This document shows positions 1 through 9,271 of a stretch of DNA of 64,000 nt, piece after piece. The DNA comes from Xanthomonas sp. NCPPB 1128 (GTDB lineage Bacteria; Pseudomonadota; Gammaproteobacteria; Xanthomonadales; Xanthomonadaceae). Below the pieces are notes generated by a model. It was not told the origin of the DNA. It did no database searches and saw only the letters and a list, made by a program, of their open reading frames with translations. Every line of letters begins with the position of its first letter. The stretch's first letter is position 1. Made by a program: the position numbers and the translations under genes. Location: assembly GCF_001043115.1 (NCBI RefSeq), contig NZ_LFME01000012.1, positions 49,640 to 113,639 of the forward strand, in the 5' to 3' direction.

Positions 1-230
1 CCGCCTTCGATGAAGTACGGACTCACCCCCGAGGCCCAGGTGCCGGCGAACCAGCCGCTGTCCGCGGCCACGTCCAGCCCACCCTGCAGCACCGGACGGC
101 CCCAGCTCTGCTCGAATCCGCGCGAGACGTAGTTCGAGGTCGCCGCCAGATTGGCGCTGGCGGTTCCGGCGCAGGCCGGCGCGGCGACGCCCAGCGACAG
201 CAGCAGCGCAACAGCGCGCACGGCCCTCAC
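1..230 (-). CDS. TorF-like outer-membrane protein, 5' part only
   Basis: The first 76 codons of a gene that runs off the left edge. It opens with GTG and a signal peptide (Arg, then a Leu/Val-rich core, ending near Ala-Cys-Ala). The mature start, with [16 protein letters not shown] and [14 protein letters not shown], matches the family of small outer-membrane beta-barrels called TorF or TIGR02001. The GTG overlaps the TGA of the upstream chemoreceptor as GTGA, so the two are probably co-transcribed and translationally coupled. The substrate is unknown. The family call is from recognition of the N-terminal pattern; the rest of the gene is outside the window. Confidence 0.7.
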   Translation of the reverse strand, partial: MRAVRAVALLLSLGVAAPACAGTASANLAATSNYVSRGFEQSWGRPVLQGGLDVAADSGWFAGTWASGVSPYFIEG

Positions 231-2770
231 GACACCAGCTCCAGCCGCGCCCGGCCCGCCGTGGCCAGGCCGCCCGACGAAGGTGCCGCGAGCTTGAACA
301 GCGCCACCGCGCGCTGCAGTTCCTCGGCCTGATCCTCCATCGCCCGCGCCGCCGCGGTGGCCTCCTCGACCAGCGCGGCATTCTGCTGGGTGACTTCGTC
401 CATCTGCACGATGGTCTTGCCGACCTGTTCGATGCCGGCGCTCTGCTCCTGCGAGGCGGCGGCGATCTCGCTCATGATGTCGGTGACCCGCCGCACGCTG
501 GCCACCACCTCGCGCATGGTGTCGCCGGCGCCGTTGACCAGCGCCGTGCCGTTGTCGATCTGGCCGACCGAGGCGTCGATCAGGCCCTTGATCTCGTGCG
601 CCGCGGTCGCCGAGCGCTGCGCCAGCGCACGCACCTCGCTCGCCACCACCGCGAAGCCCCGGCCCTGCTCGCCGGCGCGCGCCGCCTCCACCGCGGCGTT
701 GAGCGCCAGGATATTGGTCTGGAAGGCGATGCCGTCGATCACGCCGATAATCTCGGCCATCTTCTTCGAGGCACCGGCGATGCCGGACATGGTCTCCACC
801 ACCTGCTCGACCACCGCGCCGCCGCGCGAGGCCACGCCGGCGGTGTCCTGCGCCAGGCGGTTGGCCTGGTGCGCATGCTCGGCGTTCTGCTTCACCGTGG
901 AGGTCAGTTCTTCCATCGAGGCCGCGGTCTCTTCCAGGTTGGCCGCCTGTTGCTCGGTGCGCCGCGACAGGTCGTCGTTGCCGGCGGCGATCTCGCCGGC
1001 GGCGGTATTGATCGCGGTGGTGGCCTGCTGGATGCGGCCGACGATGCCGGTCAGCTGCTCCACGGTGGCGTTGGCGTCGTCGCGCATCTGCGCGAACACG
1101 CCATGGAACTCGCCGTGCATGCGCGCGGTGAGGTCGCCCTGCGCCACCGCCCGCAACAACGCCGACAAGGCCGACAGGTTGCCTTCGGTCAGCTCCATCA
1201 GGCGGTTCAGCCCGACCACCATGCCGCGGAAGTCGTGCTGGAAGCGCGCGGCGTCGCCGCGCCGGGAAAAATCGCCGGAGGCCGCGGCCTGCGCCAGTTC
1301 GGTGATGGCCTGGTTGATCGCCTGCAGGCTGCGCTTGGTGGTGCGCATCGCTTCGGTGATCGCCGCCTTCTCGCCCGGCAGCGGTTCCATGTCCACCTGC
1401 ATGTTGCCGATCGCGTACTGCGACATCACCTCGACCAGGCGCCGCTGCACGTCCACGTGCGCTGCGACCAGCGCGTTGGTGCCGTGGACCATGCGCCCGT
1501 ACTCGCCGGGGAAGCGCTCGGCGTCCATCCGATAACTCATCTCGCCGGCGTCGTGGCGCTGCGCCATCTCCGCCTGCGCCTGCATCACCGCCTGCAACTG
1601 CGTCTGCATGCTGCCCATCGCATCCAGCAACTGGCCCAGTTCGTCGTCGCGCCGATGGCGAACCTGGCTGTCCAGGCGCCCGGCGGCGACCGCCGAAGAC
1701 ACGCGCACGGCCTCGGCCAGCGGGTCGAGTACCTGCCGGCGCAGCAGCAGGTACAGCGCGCCGCTCAGCACCAGCGCCGAAAGCAGCCCGACCGCGGCGA
1801 TGGTCCACAACAGCGCACGCGCCTTGGCCATGACCAACGCATACGGCACCGAGATGCCCAGCGCGAACGCCTGCGGCGCATCGCCGATCTTCAACGGCAC
1901 GAACACGTTCAACGCATCCTCGCCGTCGGCGCGGCGATGGTCGAACACCACCTGGCCCTTGGCCACACGCGCGAGCATGTCCTTGGACCAGGCATCGTTG
2001 CGGGTCTTGCCGACCTGCTGCGGATCGCGGCTGGCCATCACCATGCCCAACGGCGACAGCAGGCTGGCGTGGCCCTCGCCCATCGGCCGCAGCGCGGCGA
2101 TACGCTGCTGCAGGGTGTCGAGGGTGAAGTCGACGGTGACCACGCCCAGGAAGCGGCCGTTCTCCAGGATCGGCGTGGCCAGCGTCGTCATCAACGTGTC
2201 CTTGCCGGCCACCGGGTAGTAGTACGGCTCGATCACCACCGGCTTGTGCGTGTTGCGCGCCAGCAGGTACCAGTCGCCGTCGCCTGGCTTCTCGTAGTCG
2301 CGCAGGGCCTCACGCACCAGCTTGCCGTTCTGCCGCGACCACCAGGTCATGTAGCGGCCGCTGGCGTCGTGGCCCTCGGCACCGACGAAACCCTTGTCGT
2401 TGCCGTCGAACGCGTCCGGCTCCCACATGGTGCTGATGCCCAGCCACTGCGGATGCGCATCGAGCTGGCTGCGCAACACCGCCGTGGCGATGGCGCGCGA
2501 CAGGCCACCGGCACCATGCTGCACACGGAAGCTGTTGGCCAGCGCCTCGCTGGCGTCGAAGGCCACGCCGATCTCGCGCGACACGCGCTGCGCCTCCAGT
2601 TGCCCCAGGTTCTCGATGCTGGTGCGCGAGGTCGACAGCAACGCATCGCTGCTGCGCCAGTAGATGATCATCGCGGTCAGGCCGAAGCAGGCCAGCGCGA
2701 GCAGGCCGGTACCCAGCATCAGGCGTTTGGCGACGCTGCCGCGACGGCGATGCGGCGACGGAGTGGACAT
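227..2770 (-). CDS. Methyl-accepting chemotaxis protein with dCache sensor
   Basis: A transmembrane chemoreceptor of 847 residues that should control CheA kinase activity in response to a periplasmic ligand. TM1 is at about 17-38, a periplasmic region of dCache (double PAS-like) type at about 45-315, TM2 at about 319-343, then a HAMP linker. About 200 further residues before the signalling coiled coil look like extra HAMP-type units. The signalling hairpin contains [20 protein letters not shown], the family hallmark. No C-terminal NWETF-type pentapeptide is visible. I chose ATG 2770 because AAGGAAG lies just upstream; the frame is open further upstream but without conserved sequence. The ligand cannot be told. 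Confidence 0.95.
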   Translation of the reverse strand: MSTPSPHRRRGSVAKRLMLGTGLLALACFGLTAMIIYWRSSDALLSTSRTSIENLGQLEAQRVSREIGVAFDASEALANSFRVQHGAGGLSRAIATAVLRSQLDAHPQWLGISTMWEPDAFDGNDKGFVGAEGHDASGRYMTWWSRQNGKLVREALRDYEKPGDGDWYLLARNTHKPVVIEPYYYPVAGKDTLMTTLATPILENGRFLGVVTVDFTLDTLQQRIAALRPMGEGHASLLSPLGMVMASRDPQQVGKTRNDAWSKDMLARVAKGQVVFDHRRADGEDALNVFVPLKIGDAPQAFALGISVPYALVMAKARALLWTIAAVGLLSALVLSGALYLLLRRQVLDPLAEAVRVSSAVAAGRLDSQVRHRRDDELGQLLDAMGSMQTQLQAVMQAQAEMAQRHDAGEMSYRMDAERFPGEYGRMVHGTNALVAAHVDVQRRLVEVMSQYAIGNMQVDMEPLPGEKAAITEAMRTTKRSLQAINQAITELAQAAASGDFSRRGDAARFQHDFRGMVVGLNRLMELTEGNLSALSALLRAVAQGDLTARMHGEFHGVFAQMRDDANATVEQLTGIVGRIQQATTAINTAAGEIAAGNDDLSRRTEQQAANLEETAASMEELTSTVKQNAEHAHQANRLAQDTAGVASRGGAVVEQVVETMSGIAGASKKMAEIIGVIDGIAFQTNILALNAAVEAARAGEQGRGFAVVASEVRALAQRSATAAHEIKGLIDASVGQIDNGTALVNGAGDTMREVVASVRRVTDIMSEIAAASQEQSAGIEQVGKTIVQMDEVTQQNAALVEEATAAARAMEDQAEELQRAVALFKLAAPSSGGLATAGRARLELVS

Positions 2771-3275
2771 GACGGCTTCCTTGGCAGGGGGAGAGTACGG
2801 GTGCGGGGAACACGCCACATCGAAGCCACCACAGCGCACGGCGCACGCGCGCCGTGTCCGTTGCCAATGACCTGCCCGAGACGCCTTCCCCAACGGGCCA
2901 CGACGCGCCGCCGGACATCGCGTCCCAGGGCTGCTGCATGGCGGCTTACTCCCTCGCTATCGTCCCGCCGTCCGCAAACTTGATGGTCATCCCGCGCCAG
3001 GCCGATGAACGGACAGGTGTTCGCGGACAAAGCGGCCGACAGCGCATGGTTTCTTCCTGCATGCATGCACCAGTGAACATCTGCGCGCACCGGTGCAGCG
3101 CAGCGTTCCGGCATGCGATCTGCGCGGCGTCATGTGGCCAGCCGCATGGGATTGGCCACGTACGGCGCGGTATGCGGACAGACGACGGAGCCAGGGCGCA
3201 GGCGCATTCGCCAGGGCAGGCCTGCCTTGCCTTCAACGCAAAGGGGCACCGACAATGGATCCACGAGGAGAGGCC
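2771..3275. other. Intergenic region, nothing recognised
   Basis: About 500 bases between a minus-strand chemoreceptor and a plus-strand small gene, so it should hold two divergent promoters. I see no convincing -35/-10 pair, terminator or repeat. Open frames crossing it are shadows with no protein-like composition. Confidence 0.5.
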
Positions 3276-3773
3276 ATGCACACTGCACGCGACACCTGGA
3301 TGTCCATCTGCGACACGCTTGCTCCGGAAGACCACGGCCTGCGCGACGACGTTGCCCTCGCCATCGAGGCGCCGTCACGCTATCTGCAGCAGTTCGAGGA
3401 TCCGCTGTTCGAGCGTGGCATCGAGGAACCGCACCAGGTCAGTCCGTGGCTGGCCCTGGTCGACGGGTTGATCTCGCGGGGCTTGTGCACCGAGGTGGAT
3501 TGGAAAGTGGACGCCGCCGACCTCGCCCACGCGCTGGGCGAACTGCGGCCCCTGGCGGGCATGCGAGACGTGCTGTCGCCGCTGGCCGCGTCGCAGACGC
3601 GCAACGAAGAGGCACTGACGCTGGCGGCGCGCTGCCTCCAAGTGCAGAGCATGGCACTGCTCCACCTCGACATCGACAGCGACAGCTATCCGTTGCTCGT
3701 CGTGCCGGCGGACCGGCGCGACGCCGTGCTACGGATGGCCGAAGCGTTGGGCGAACACGCTGCCGCCCTGTAA
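3276..3773 (+). CDS. Uncharacterised small protein, possibly DUF6630-like
   Basis: A protein of 165 residues, acidic and without signal peptide or membrane segment, so probably cytoplasmic. Near the C-terminus is LLHLDIDSDSYPLLVVPADR, which resembles the conserved segment of DUF6630-type proteins; this is a tentative match from memory. The start at 3276 is chosen because a strong Shine-Dalgarno sequence (GAGGAGAGG) ends a few bases before it; an in-frame ATG at 3255 lacks one. It stands alone, with a minus-strand gene converging from downstream. No function can be assigned. Confidence 0.7.
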   Translation: MHTARDTWMSICDTLAPEDHGLRDDVALAIEAPSRYLQQFEDPLFERGIEEPHQVSPWLALVDGLISRGLCTEVDWKVDAADLAHALGELRPLAGMRDVLSPLAASQTRNEEALTLAARCLQVQSMALLHLDIDSDSYPLLVVPADRRDAVLRMAEALGEHAAAL

Positions 3774-3841
3774 CCCGCAACGCACGTATCGCGGTCGCGC
3801 GCATCTCCAGGCGAGATGGGCAATGAAAGCGCAAGCCGGGC

Positions 3842-4399
3842 TTACGGCCGCCAGTTGGCGTTGTGCTCCCAGAACGCGACGCTGCGCCGGTAGGCGTCGC
3901 GATCCAGCGGCACGCCCGAGCCGCCCTCCTCCACGCCCAGCGCATTGCGCAGCATGGTGATCGGCGCCATCGGGATCTCCTGCGGCTCGGCGGTGTACAG
4001 GCAACCGACCACGCCCCAGTCGGCCTCGATCGGTGCGCCCTCGTGCGCGAGCTGTTCGCGGCTGTAGAGGATCGGCAACACGTAGGCGGCCACCGGCGGC
4101 TCGACGCCTTCGAACCAGCGCACCAGCACCGGCAACTCTTCGCGGCTGCGCGCCTCGTAGCCGGAACGCAGCAGGCGCCGGTTGGCGTCGGTGATCGGCA
4201 CGGTCAGGCAGCGCGTCGAGGTCCAGTTGCGGTGCACGTGCAACTTGCAGAACGGCGCGTAGCCGTCGAGCACCTGCAGCGGCGCGTGGGTGTTGAGATG
4301 CTGCTCGAACTGCTCCGGCGTGCAGTCCTGGATCGCATTGCGGCGGCCGTCGCGTGGGAACAGGCGGGTGCGGGCGAACGGCGTGAGGACGATGAACAT
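3842..4399 (-). CDS. DUF3228 family protein
   Basis: A soluble protein of 185 residues starting MFIVLTPFARTRLFPRDG. The sequence and length fit DUF3228, a conserved family of unknown function. Recognisable parts are the N-terminal FARTRLF, the central GYAPFCKLHVHRNW and the C-terminal FWEHNANWRP. An ATG three codons earlier (4408) is equally possible, since neither has a clear ribosome binding site. It is a single gene followed by a convergent neighbour. The family is recognised with good confidence; the biochemical role is not known. Confidence 0.75.
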   Translation of the reverse strand: MFIVLTPFARTRLFPRDGRRNAIQDCTPEQFEQHLNTHAPLQVLDGYAPFCKLHVHRNWTSTRCLTVPITDANRRLLRSGYEARSREELPVLVRWFEGVEPPVAAYVLPILYSREQLAHEGAPIEADWGVVGCLYTAEPQEIPMAPITMLRNALGVEEGGSGVPLDRDAYRRSVAFWEHNANWRP

Positions 4400-4514
4400 G
4401 GCGTGCATGGCGAACGAGGGCGGACAAGCGTAACGCGCAGCATGGTCGGTGCGCACCGGTAGCGCCAGATCCCGATGCGCCTCTGGCGCATCAGCGGCAG
4501 CATGAGAAATCCCC

Positions 4515-4579
4515 GTAGGAGCGGCTTCAGCCGCGATGAGCGTTACCGGTAATGCCGTCGCGGCTGAAGCCGCTCCTAC
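4515..4579. repeat. REP-type palindrome pair (GTAG family)
   Basis: GTAGGAGCGGCTTCAGCCGC and its inverted copy face each other over about 25 bases. Each half also contains its own short hairpin (GCGGCTTCAGCCGC). The same unit recurs at 9069, 40880 and 41630. It resembles the GTAG/SMAG repeats of Stenotrophomonas and Xanthomonas, which RAYT transposases are thought to move. Confidence 0.85.
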
Positions 4580-4602
4580 AAGATCAGGCAGCCACCTTGC
4601 GA

Positions 4603-5523
4603 CTACGGATGCGCCAGGGCGTAGTCGATCGCCGCGCACACCGCCGCCACCTGCGCGGCATTGCACTGCTCCGGCGTGGCGCTGGCGCTGTCCGGGTACA
4701 CCTCGGTGGTGGTGGTGTAGCGCGCGTCGGTGATGCCCGCACACAGGCCCAGCCGCTTCACCGGATAGTTGATGACCCCCGGCGCCGCCAGCGGCGTGCC
4801 GATGAGTTCGCCGGCGGCGTCGGCCGGCGCGATATGGGTGACGTGCGCCACCGCGGCCAGCACCGCCTGCTGGAAGGCCGGCTGTGGGTTCTCGCTGTCG
4901 CCGACCAGGTAGAACCCATCGGGAATGCCGCCCGGCGCGTAGTCGACGCCATCGCGCGCGGCCAGTGCCGGACGGAACTCGGACTCGTCGCTGTCGGTGG
5001 TCTCGTGCAGATCGATATGCATGCGCACTTGCTCGCGCAACGGCGCGATCAGGCGCAGCAGCGCAGCCGATTCCTGCGCCGGGCTATCGGCGCGGAACGA
5101 ACGGTTGGGATCCAGCGCATCGGCGTTCCAGCGGTGGATACGCTCGTACGCCCAGGGGCTCACGCAGGGCGCCACCAGCACGTTGGCGCGGCCGGCGTAG
5201 TCCCCGGCATGCTGCTGCGCGAACTGCAGGGCGCCGTGCACGCCGCTGGTCTCGTAGCCGTGCACGCCACCGGTGACCAGCATGCACGGCAGCGAATCGT
5301 TCCAATCTTGACTGCGCAGCGCCAGCAGCGGATAGCGCTCCCCTGCATATGCCAGTTCGCCGTACTCGACCACCTCCCACGGCCCGCGCAGGCGCTCGAT
5401 GGCCGCCACCACCTCGTCCTGGTAGCTGCGCCGGCGCGGCTGCCCGGACAGCCAGGCCGCCTTCTCGGCGGCGCCCCAGGGCACGCCAGGGGTTCCGATC
5501 GGATAGAAGGCTGCGCTGGTCAT
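4603..5523 (-). CDS. M14-family zinc metallopeptidase / AstE-like
   Basis: A soluble protein of 306 residues related to zinc carboxypeptidases (M14), probably in the branch with succinylglutamate desuccinylase-like enzymes. The zinc-binding His and Glu are in VTGGVHGYETSGVHG (HGYE), and the third ligand is in HIDLHETTDSDESEF. ALDPNRSF is the substrate-carboxylate segment with Asn-Arg, and a candidate general-base Glu lies in TTTTEVYP. There is no signal peptide, so it probably acts in the cytoplasm on small peptides or acylated amino acids. The start is the only ATG before the conserved region. The substrate is not known. Confidence 0.85.
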   Translation of the reverse strand: MTSAAFYPIGTPGVPWGAAEKAAWLSGQPRRRSYQDEVVAAIERLRGPWEVVEYGELAYAGERYPLLALRSQDWNDSLPCMLVTGGVHGYETSGVHGALQFAQQHAGDYAGRANVLVAPCVSPWAYERIHRWNADALDPNRSFRADSPAQESAALLRLIAPLREQVRMHIDLHETTDSDESEFRPALAARDGVDYAPGGIPDGFYLVGDSENPQPAFQQAVLAAVAHVTHIAPADAAGELIGTPLAAPGVINYPVKRLGLCAGITDARYTTTTEVYPDSASATPEQCNAAQVAAVCAAIDYALAHP

Positions 5524-5801
5524 GATGCGGCTCCACGTCGACAGGTGAGGGCGGCGACTGTAGCAAAGCGGGCCCGCGGCGATACGCGGCGCCACGAACA
5601 CCGCGTTTGCGGCGCCTGCGCATGGAAGCGGATGCCGATCCCGCTTTCGTGCGCTGTCGCCATGAATACGTATGTAGCGCACCCATGCTGCGCCGCGATG
5701 CGCGCTTAGCATCCTCCCGCCGCACGCCAGCGCCGCGGCGACGTCACGCCCCTGTCCTGCAGGCGCCCCTGCCTGCGCCCACGCAACGAGGAGATCGCAC
5801 G

Positions 5802-7226
5802 ATGCGCGTCCCATCCGCTGCAAATCGTCTGCTGCGCCTGCACCGCTGGCGCAATCTGCTGGTCGGCCTGCTGCTGCTCCTGGTCACCGCCAGCGCCCAG
5901 GCCGATGTCATCCTGCATGCCTTCAACTGGCCCTACGCCACCGTCGAAGCGCGTGCCGCGCAGATCGCCGCCGCCGGCTACCGCAAGGTGCTGGTGGCGC
6001 CGGCCTACCGCTCGCAGGGCGACGCCTGGTGGGCGCGTTACCAGCCGCAGGACATGCGCCTGATCGACAACCCGCTCGGCGACACCGACGCCTTCGCCAG
6101 CATGGTGCAGGCGCTGAAGGCGGTGGGCGTGGAAACCTATGCCGACGTGGTGCTCAACCACATGGCCAACGAAGCGGCCACACGCTCGGACCTGAACTAC
6201 CCGGGCAGCGCGATACTCGGCCAGTACGCGGCCAATCCGCAGCGCTATGCGTCGCTGCGGCTGTTTGGCGACCTCTCGCAGAATTTCCTCAGCGCCAACG
6301 ATTTCGGCCCGGCGCAGTGCATCACCAACTACAACGATCCCTACCAGGTACGCACCTACCGCATCTGCGGCGGCGGCAGCGATCCCGGCCTGCCGGATCT
6401 GGTCGGCAACGACTGGGTGGTGCAGCAGCAGCGCAACTACCTGCTGGCGCTGAAGGCGCTGGGCGTGACCGGCTTCCGCATCGACGCGGCCAAGCACATG
6501 ACCTTCGATCATCTGAACAAGGTGCTCGATGCGCAGGTGCGCTCCGGCGTGCTGGTGTTCGGCGAAGTGATCACCGGCGGCGGCAGCGGCAATTCCGACT
6601 ACGACCAGTTCCTGGCGCCGTATCTGCAGGCCACCCCGCACGCGGCCTACGACTTCCCGCTGTTCAATTCGGTGCGCAACGCCTTCGCCTACGGCGGCAG
6701 CATGGACCTGCTGGTGGATCCGGGCGCCTACGGCCAGGCGCTGCCGGGCGCGCGCGCGGTGACCTTCGCCATCACCCATGACATCCCCAACAACGCCGGC
6801 TTCCGCTACGCGATCATGGACCCGGTCGACGAGACCCTGGCCTACGCCTATCTGCTCGGCCGCGACGGCGGCGTGCCGATGGTGTACTCGGACAACAACG
6901 AGAGCGGCGACAACCGCTGGGTCAACGCCTACCAGCGCGACGACCTCAAGCGCATGGTCGGCTTCCACAACGCGGCGCAGGGCCGCGACATGCAGGTGCT
7001 GGCGCACGGTGCCTGCTACCTGCTGTTCCGCCGCGGCGACCTGGGCATCGTCGGCATCAACAAGTGCGGCACCACCGTCACCGCCGCGGTGCCGATGAAC
7101 GGCAGCGTGCTGCGCTGGAACGTGGACTACACCGATGCGCTGGGCTCGGGCAGCGTGGTGCGTATTTCCAGCGGCAACTACACCTTCAGCCTGCCGCCGC
7201 GGCAGGCGCGGATGTGGAAGCGCTGA
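5802..7226 (+). CDS. Secreted alpha-amylase (GH13)
   Basis: An exported alpha-amylase of 474 residues that hydrolyses alpha-1,4 bonds in starch-like glucans. The signal peptide has a Leu-rich core and ends near residue 35 (ASAQA). The GH13 regions are present: DVVLNH at 115-120, GFRIDAAKH with nucleophile Asp228, acid/base Glu255 in FGEV, and His326-Asp327 in ITHD. The length is normal for a catalytic barrel plus a short C-terminal beta domain; no starch-binding domain is visible. ACGAGGAG lies about 10 bases before the ATG. It stands alone. A plant-associated lifestyle fits secretion of this enzyme. Confidence 0.95.
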   Translation: MRVPSAANRLLRLHRWRNLLVGLLLLLVTASAQADVILHAFNWPYATVEARAAQIAAAGYRKVLVAPAYRSQGDAWWARYQPQDMRLIDNPLGDTDAFASMVQALKAVGVETYADVVLNHMANEAATRSDLNYPGSAILGQYAANPQRYASLRLFGDLSQNFLSANDFGPAQCITNYNDPYQVRTYRICGGGSDPGLPDLVGNDWVVQQQRNYLLALKALGVTGFRIDAAKHMTFDHLNKVLDAQVRSGVLVFGEVITGGGSGNSDYDQFLAPYLQATPHAAYDFPLFNSVRNAFAYGGSMDLLVDPGAYGQALPGARAVTFAITHDIPNNAGFRYAIMDPVDETLAYAYLLGRDGGVPMVYSDNNESGDNRWVNAYQRDDLKRMVGFHNAAQGRDMQVLAHGACYLLFRRGDLGIVGINKCGTTVTAAVPMNGSVLRWNVDYTDALGSGSVVRISSGNYTFSLPPRQARMWKR

Positions 7227-7235
7227 GCCTGTATC

Positions 7236-7270
7236 CGGGCACGGCGCGCCCACCGGCGTGCCGTGCTCGG
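7236..7270 (+). terminator. Hairpin after the amylase gene, possible terminator
   Basis: CGGGCACGG pairs with CCGTGCTCG (one G-U) across about 16 bases, starting ten bases after the amylase stop. No T-run follows, so this is either a weak terminator or only a 3' stabilising hairpin. Confidence 0.35.
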
Positions 7271-7332
7271 GCCACGTCACCGATTCAGGCGCGCCGGCAG
7301 CGGCCTGGCCACTGCGGCGCGGCCATCGGATA

Positions 7333-7363
7333 TTGCACATCCATCCGGATGAAGAGATATACT
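7333..7363 (+). promoter_or_regulatory. Candidate metF promoter with palindromic operator
   Basis: TTGCAC (7333-7338) and TATACT (7358-7363) are separated by 19 bases. Between them sits the perfect 10-base palindrome CATCCGGATG (7342-7351). The spacing and position would suit a regulator that binds inside the spacer. The metF start codon is 28 bases after the -10 element. The regulator is not known. Confidence 0.5.
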
Positions 7364-7390
7364 GACCGCACCGCCCGCCGCGCTGCGCCC

Positions 7391-8233
7391 ATGACCGCCA
7401 TCAGCTTCGAGTTCTATCCGCCCAAGACCGACGAACAGCGCGCGCAGCTCGACCGCACCGCCGCGCGGCTGAAGGCCTACGCGCCAGAGTACGTGTCCTG
7501 CACCTTCGGTGCCGGCGGCTCGACCCTGAGCTACACCTCCGAGACCGTGCGCCACCTCAAGCAGCACCACCGCTTCGAGGCCGCCCCGCACCTGTCCTGC
7601 GTGGGCGGCAGCCGCGAGGAGATCCGCGAGCTGCTCAAGCTGTACCGCGCCATCGGCTGCCGCCGCCTGGTCGCGCTGCGCGCGGACCTGCCGTCCGGCA
7701 TGGGCCACCCGGGCGACCTGCGCTACGCCGCCGACCTGATCGCCTTCATCCGCGCCGAGCACGGCGACGCCTTCCACCTGGAAGTGGGCGCGTACCCGGA
7801 GACGCATCCGCAGGCCAACGACGCGCTCAGCGACCTGCGCCACTTCAAGGCCAAGGTCGACGCCGGCGCCGATGCCGCCATCACCCAGTACTTCTACAAC
7901 GCCGACGCCTACTTCCACTTCGTCGACGCGGTGCGCAAGCTCGGTGTGCAGATCCCGATCGTGCCCGGCATCATGCCGATCTCCAACTTCAGCCAGCTGC
8001 GGCGTTTCTCCGAGCAGTGCGGCGCGGAAATCCCGCGCTGGATCGGCAAGCGCATGCAGGCCTACGGCGACGATGCAGAGGCCATCCGCGACTTCGGTGC
8101 CGACGTGGTCGCCACGCTGTGCCAGCGCCTGATCGACGGCGGCGCGCCCGGGCTGCACTTCTACACGCTCAACCTGGCCAAGCCGACCACCAGCGTGCTG
8201 GCACGCCTGCGCGGCGCCATCGACGCCGGCTGA
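7391..8233 (+). CDS. metF: Methylenetetrahydrofolate reductase
   Basis: A 280-residue FAD enzyme that reduces 5,10-methylene-THF to 5-methyl-THF, the methyl donor for methionine synthesis. Family signatures are the N-terminal ISFEFYPPKT, with the catalytic Glu in FEF, then YVSCTFGAGGST, PHLSCVG, a VALRADLP segment, GAYPETHPQA, AAITQYFYNADAYF, PIVPGIMPI and the C-terminal GAPGLHFYTLN. The length is close to that of E. coli MetF. The start was chosen because the conserved N-terminus begins there; sequence upstream in frame is not protein-like. It is monocistronic, with a candidate operator in its promoter. Confidence 0.96.
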   Translation: MTAISFEFYPPKTDEQRAQLDRTAARLKAYAPEYVSCTFGAGGSTLSYTSETVRHLKQHHRFEAAPHLSCVGGSREEIRELLKLYRAIGCRRLVALRADLPSGMGHPGDLRYAADLIAFIRAEHGDAFHLEVGAYPETHPQANDALSDLRHFKAKVDAGADAAITQYFYNADAYFHFVDAVRKLGVQIPIVPGIMPISNFSQLRRFSEQCGAEIPRWIGKRMQAYGDDAEAIRDFGADVVATLCQRLIDGGAPGLHFYTLNLAKPTTSVLARLRGAIDAG

Positions 8234-8260
8234 GCTTCGCGGCCGCGGTCGCGGCCGCTC

Positions 8261-8340
8261 GGGATTCGGGATTCGGGATTCGCCAAAGCGGCGCCGCGTG
8301 CCGCTGTTGCCAATCCCGAATCCCCAATCACCAATCCCCG
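8261..8340. repeat. Inverted GGGATT repeat element
   Basis: Three units of GGGATTC lie on the left. Their complement (AATCCCGAATCCCCAATC) lies on the right after about 30 bases, so the transcript can fold into a long imperfect hairpin. It lies 27 bases after the metF stop and may serve as its 3' end. It belongs to the family seen at many other sites in this window. Confidence 0.8.
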
Positions 8341-8392
8341 CGTCACCACCCATTCGCTCCGCGGTCACGCCGGCTGCGGCTACCCTGCGCCG

Positions 8393-8998
8393 ATGCGCGC
8401 CCTTCCGCCGATCCTGCTGCTCCTGTGCCTGTGCATGTTCGCCCTGCCCGCCGCGGCGCAGCGGGTGAACCGCTGCAGCGGCCCCGACGGCACCACCGTG
8501 TTCAGCGATCGCCGCTGCGAGGACATCGGCGCGATCGATCGGCTGCCGCCACCGGCCGTGCCAGGCAATGTGAGCGGCCGAGCCGCCGACCTGGCACCAC
8601 CGCAATGCGTGCGCCGGCTCAGCGTGCTGGCGCAGCAGATCCGCACCGCGGTCGAGACGCGTGACGTCACCCGGCTGTCTGCGCTGTACTGGTGGAACGG
8701 CGTCTCCGACGCCGGCGCGCAGCGCGTGCTCGACCGGCTGGAGGCGATCGTGCGCCGTCCGCTGGTGGCGATCGTGCCGGTGTTGCCCGACGACACTGCA
8801 CAGGCCGCCGACACTGCGCCCGCCGCGACTGCGGCAGCATCGATGCCGGGCACGCCAGACAGCGACGGCACCGACGGTCCACCACGCCGGCACGCCACCG
8901 GCCTGCGCCTCCAGCAGACCCTGAGCGGCAGCATCACCCCGGCGTCCACCGTGCTGGGACTGCGCCGGCAGTACGACTGTTTCTGGATCAGCTTTTGA
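8393..8998 (+). CDS. Secreted DUF4124-like protein
   Basis: A protein of 201 residues with a clear signal peptide (Leu/Cys-rich core, cleavage near PAAAQ at 23). The first mature part, NRCSGPDGTTVFSDRRCEDIG, is like DUF4124, a short periplasmic domain with paired cysteines. The middle region (about 60-125) is helical. The stretch at about 130-165 is rich in Ala, Thr, Asp and Pro and is probably disordered. It ends with QYDCFWISF. It is expected in the periplasm. It stands between two repeat elements and has no operon partner. The function is unknown. Confidence 0.75.
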   Translation: MRALPPILLLLCLCMFALPAAAQRVNRCSGPDGTTVFSDRRCEDIGAIDRLPPPAVPGNVSGRAADLAPPQCVRRLSVLAQQIRTAVETRDVTRLSALYWWNGVSDAGAQRVLDRLEAIVRRPLVAIVPVLPDDTAQAADTAPAATAAASMPGTPDSDGTDGPPRRHATGLRLQQTLSGSITPASTVLGLRRQYDCFWISF

Positions 8999-9002
8999 AA
9001 GG

Positions 9003-9033
9003 CCGGGATTGGGGAATGGGGATTGGGGAATCG
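9003..9033. repeat. GGGATT repeat, single arm
   Basis: Tandem GGGATTGGGGAAT units start a few bases after the stop codon of the preceding gene. No complementary arm is seen nearby. Confidence 0.75.
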
Positions 9034-9068
9034 CAACAGCGGCTTCCCTGTACGCCCCCCACCCTCGC

Positions 9069-9130
9069 GTAGGAGCGGCTTCAGCCGCGACCTGTCGGCG
9101 ATCCGTGGTCGCGGCTGAAGCCGCTCCCAC
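9069..9130. repeat. REP-type palindrome pair (GTAG family)
   Basis: Two inverted copies of the GTAGGAGCGGCTTCAGCCGC unit lie about 20 bases apart. The right copy ends CTCCCAC instead of CTCCTAC. Confidence 0.85.
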
Positions 9131-9162
9131 AGGTGCAGCGCCAGCCTCGTCGGAGGATCACT

Positions 9163-9185
9163 GTGGGAGGGACTTCAGTCCCGAC
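9163..9185. repeat. REP-type single unit, diverged subtype
   Basis: GTGGGAGGGACTTCAGTCCC followed by GAC is a variant of the GTAG unit in which compensatory changes keep the inner hairpin (GGGACTTCAGTCCC). An inverted copy of this subtype is at 34531-34553. Confidence 0.75.
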
Positions 9186-9271
9186 GCATTGCGCCATCGA
9201 AAAGCACACCGCTTCGCGCGTCGCGGCTGCATGACAGTTGACTCCTACGGACGCGGTTGCTGCCGCCCCAC

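Noticed and set aside
596..2983. A 795-codon open frame on the plus strand opposite the chemoreceptor
   Set aside because: It is rich in His, Arg and Gly with no domain pattern and mirrors a real gene. Long antisense frames of this type are expected in high-GC DNA; the same applies at 11118-13952, 42368-46045 and 46609-50139.
2854..3471. Open frames on both strands between the chemoreceptor and the small gene at 3276
   Set aside because: No ribosome binding site, no recognisable motif, and a composition like the shadows elsewhere.
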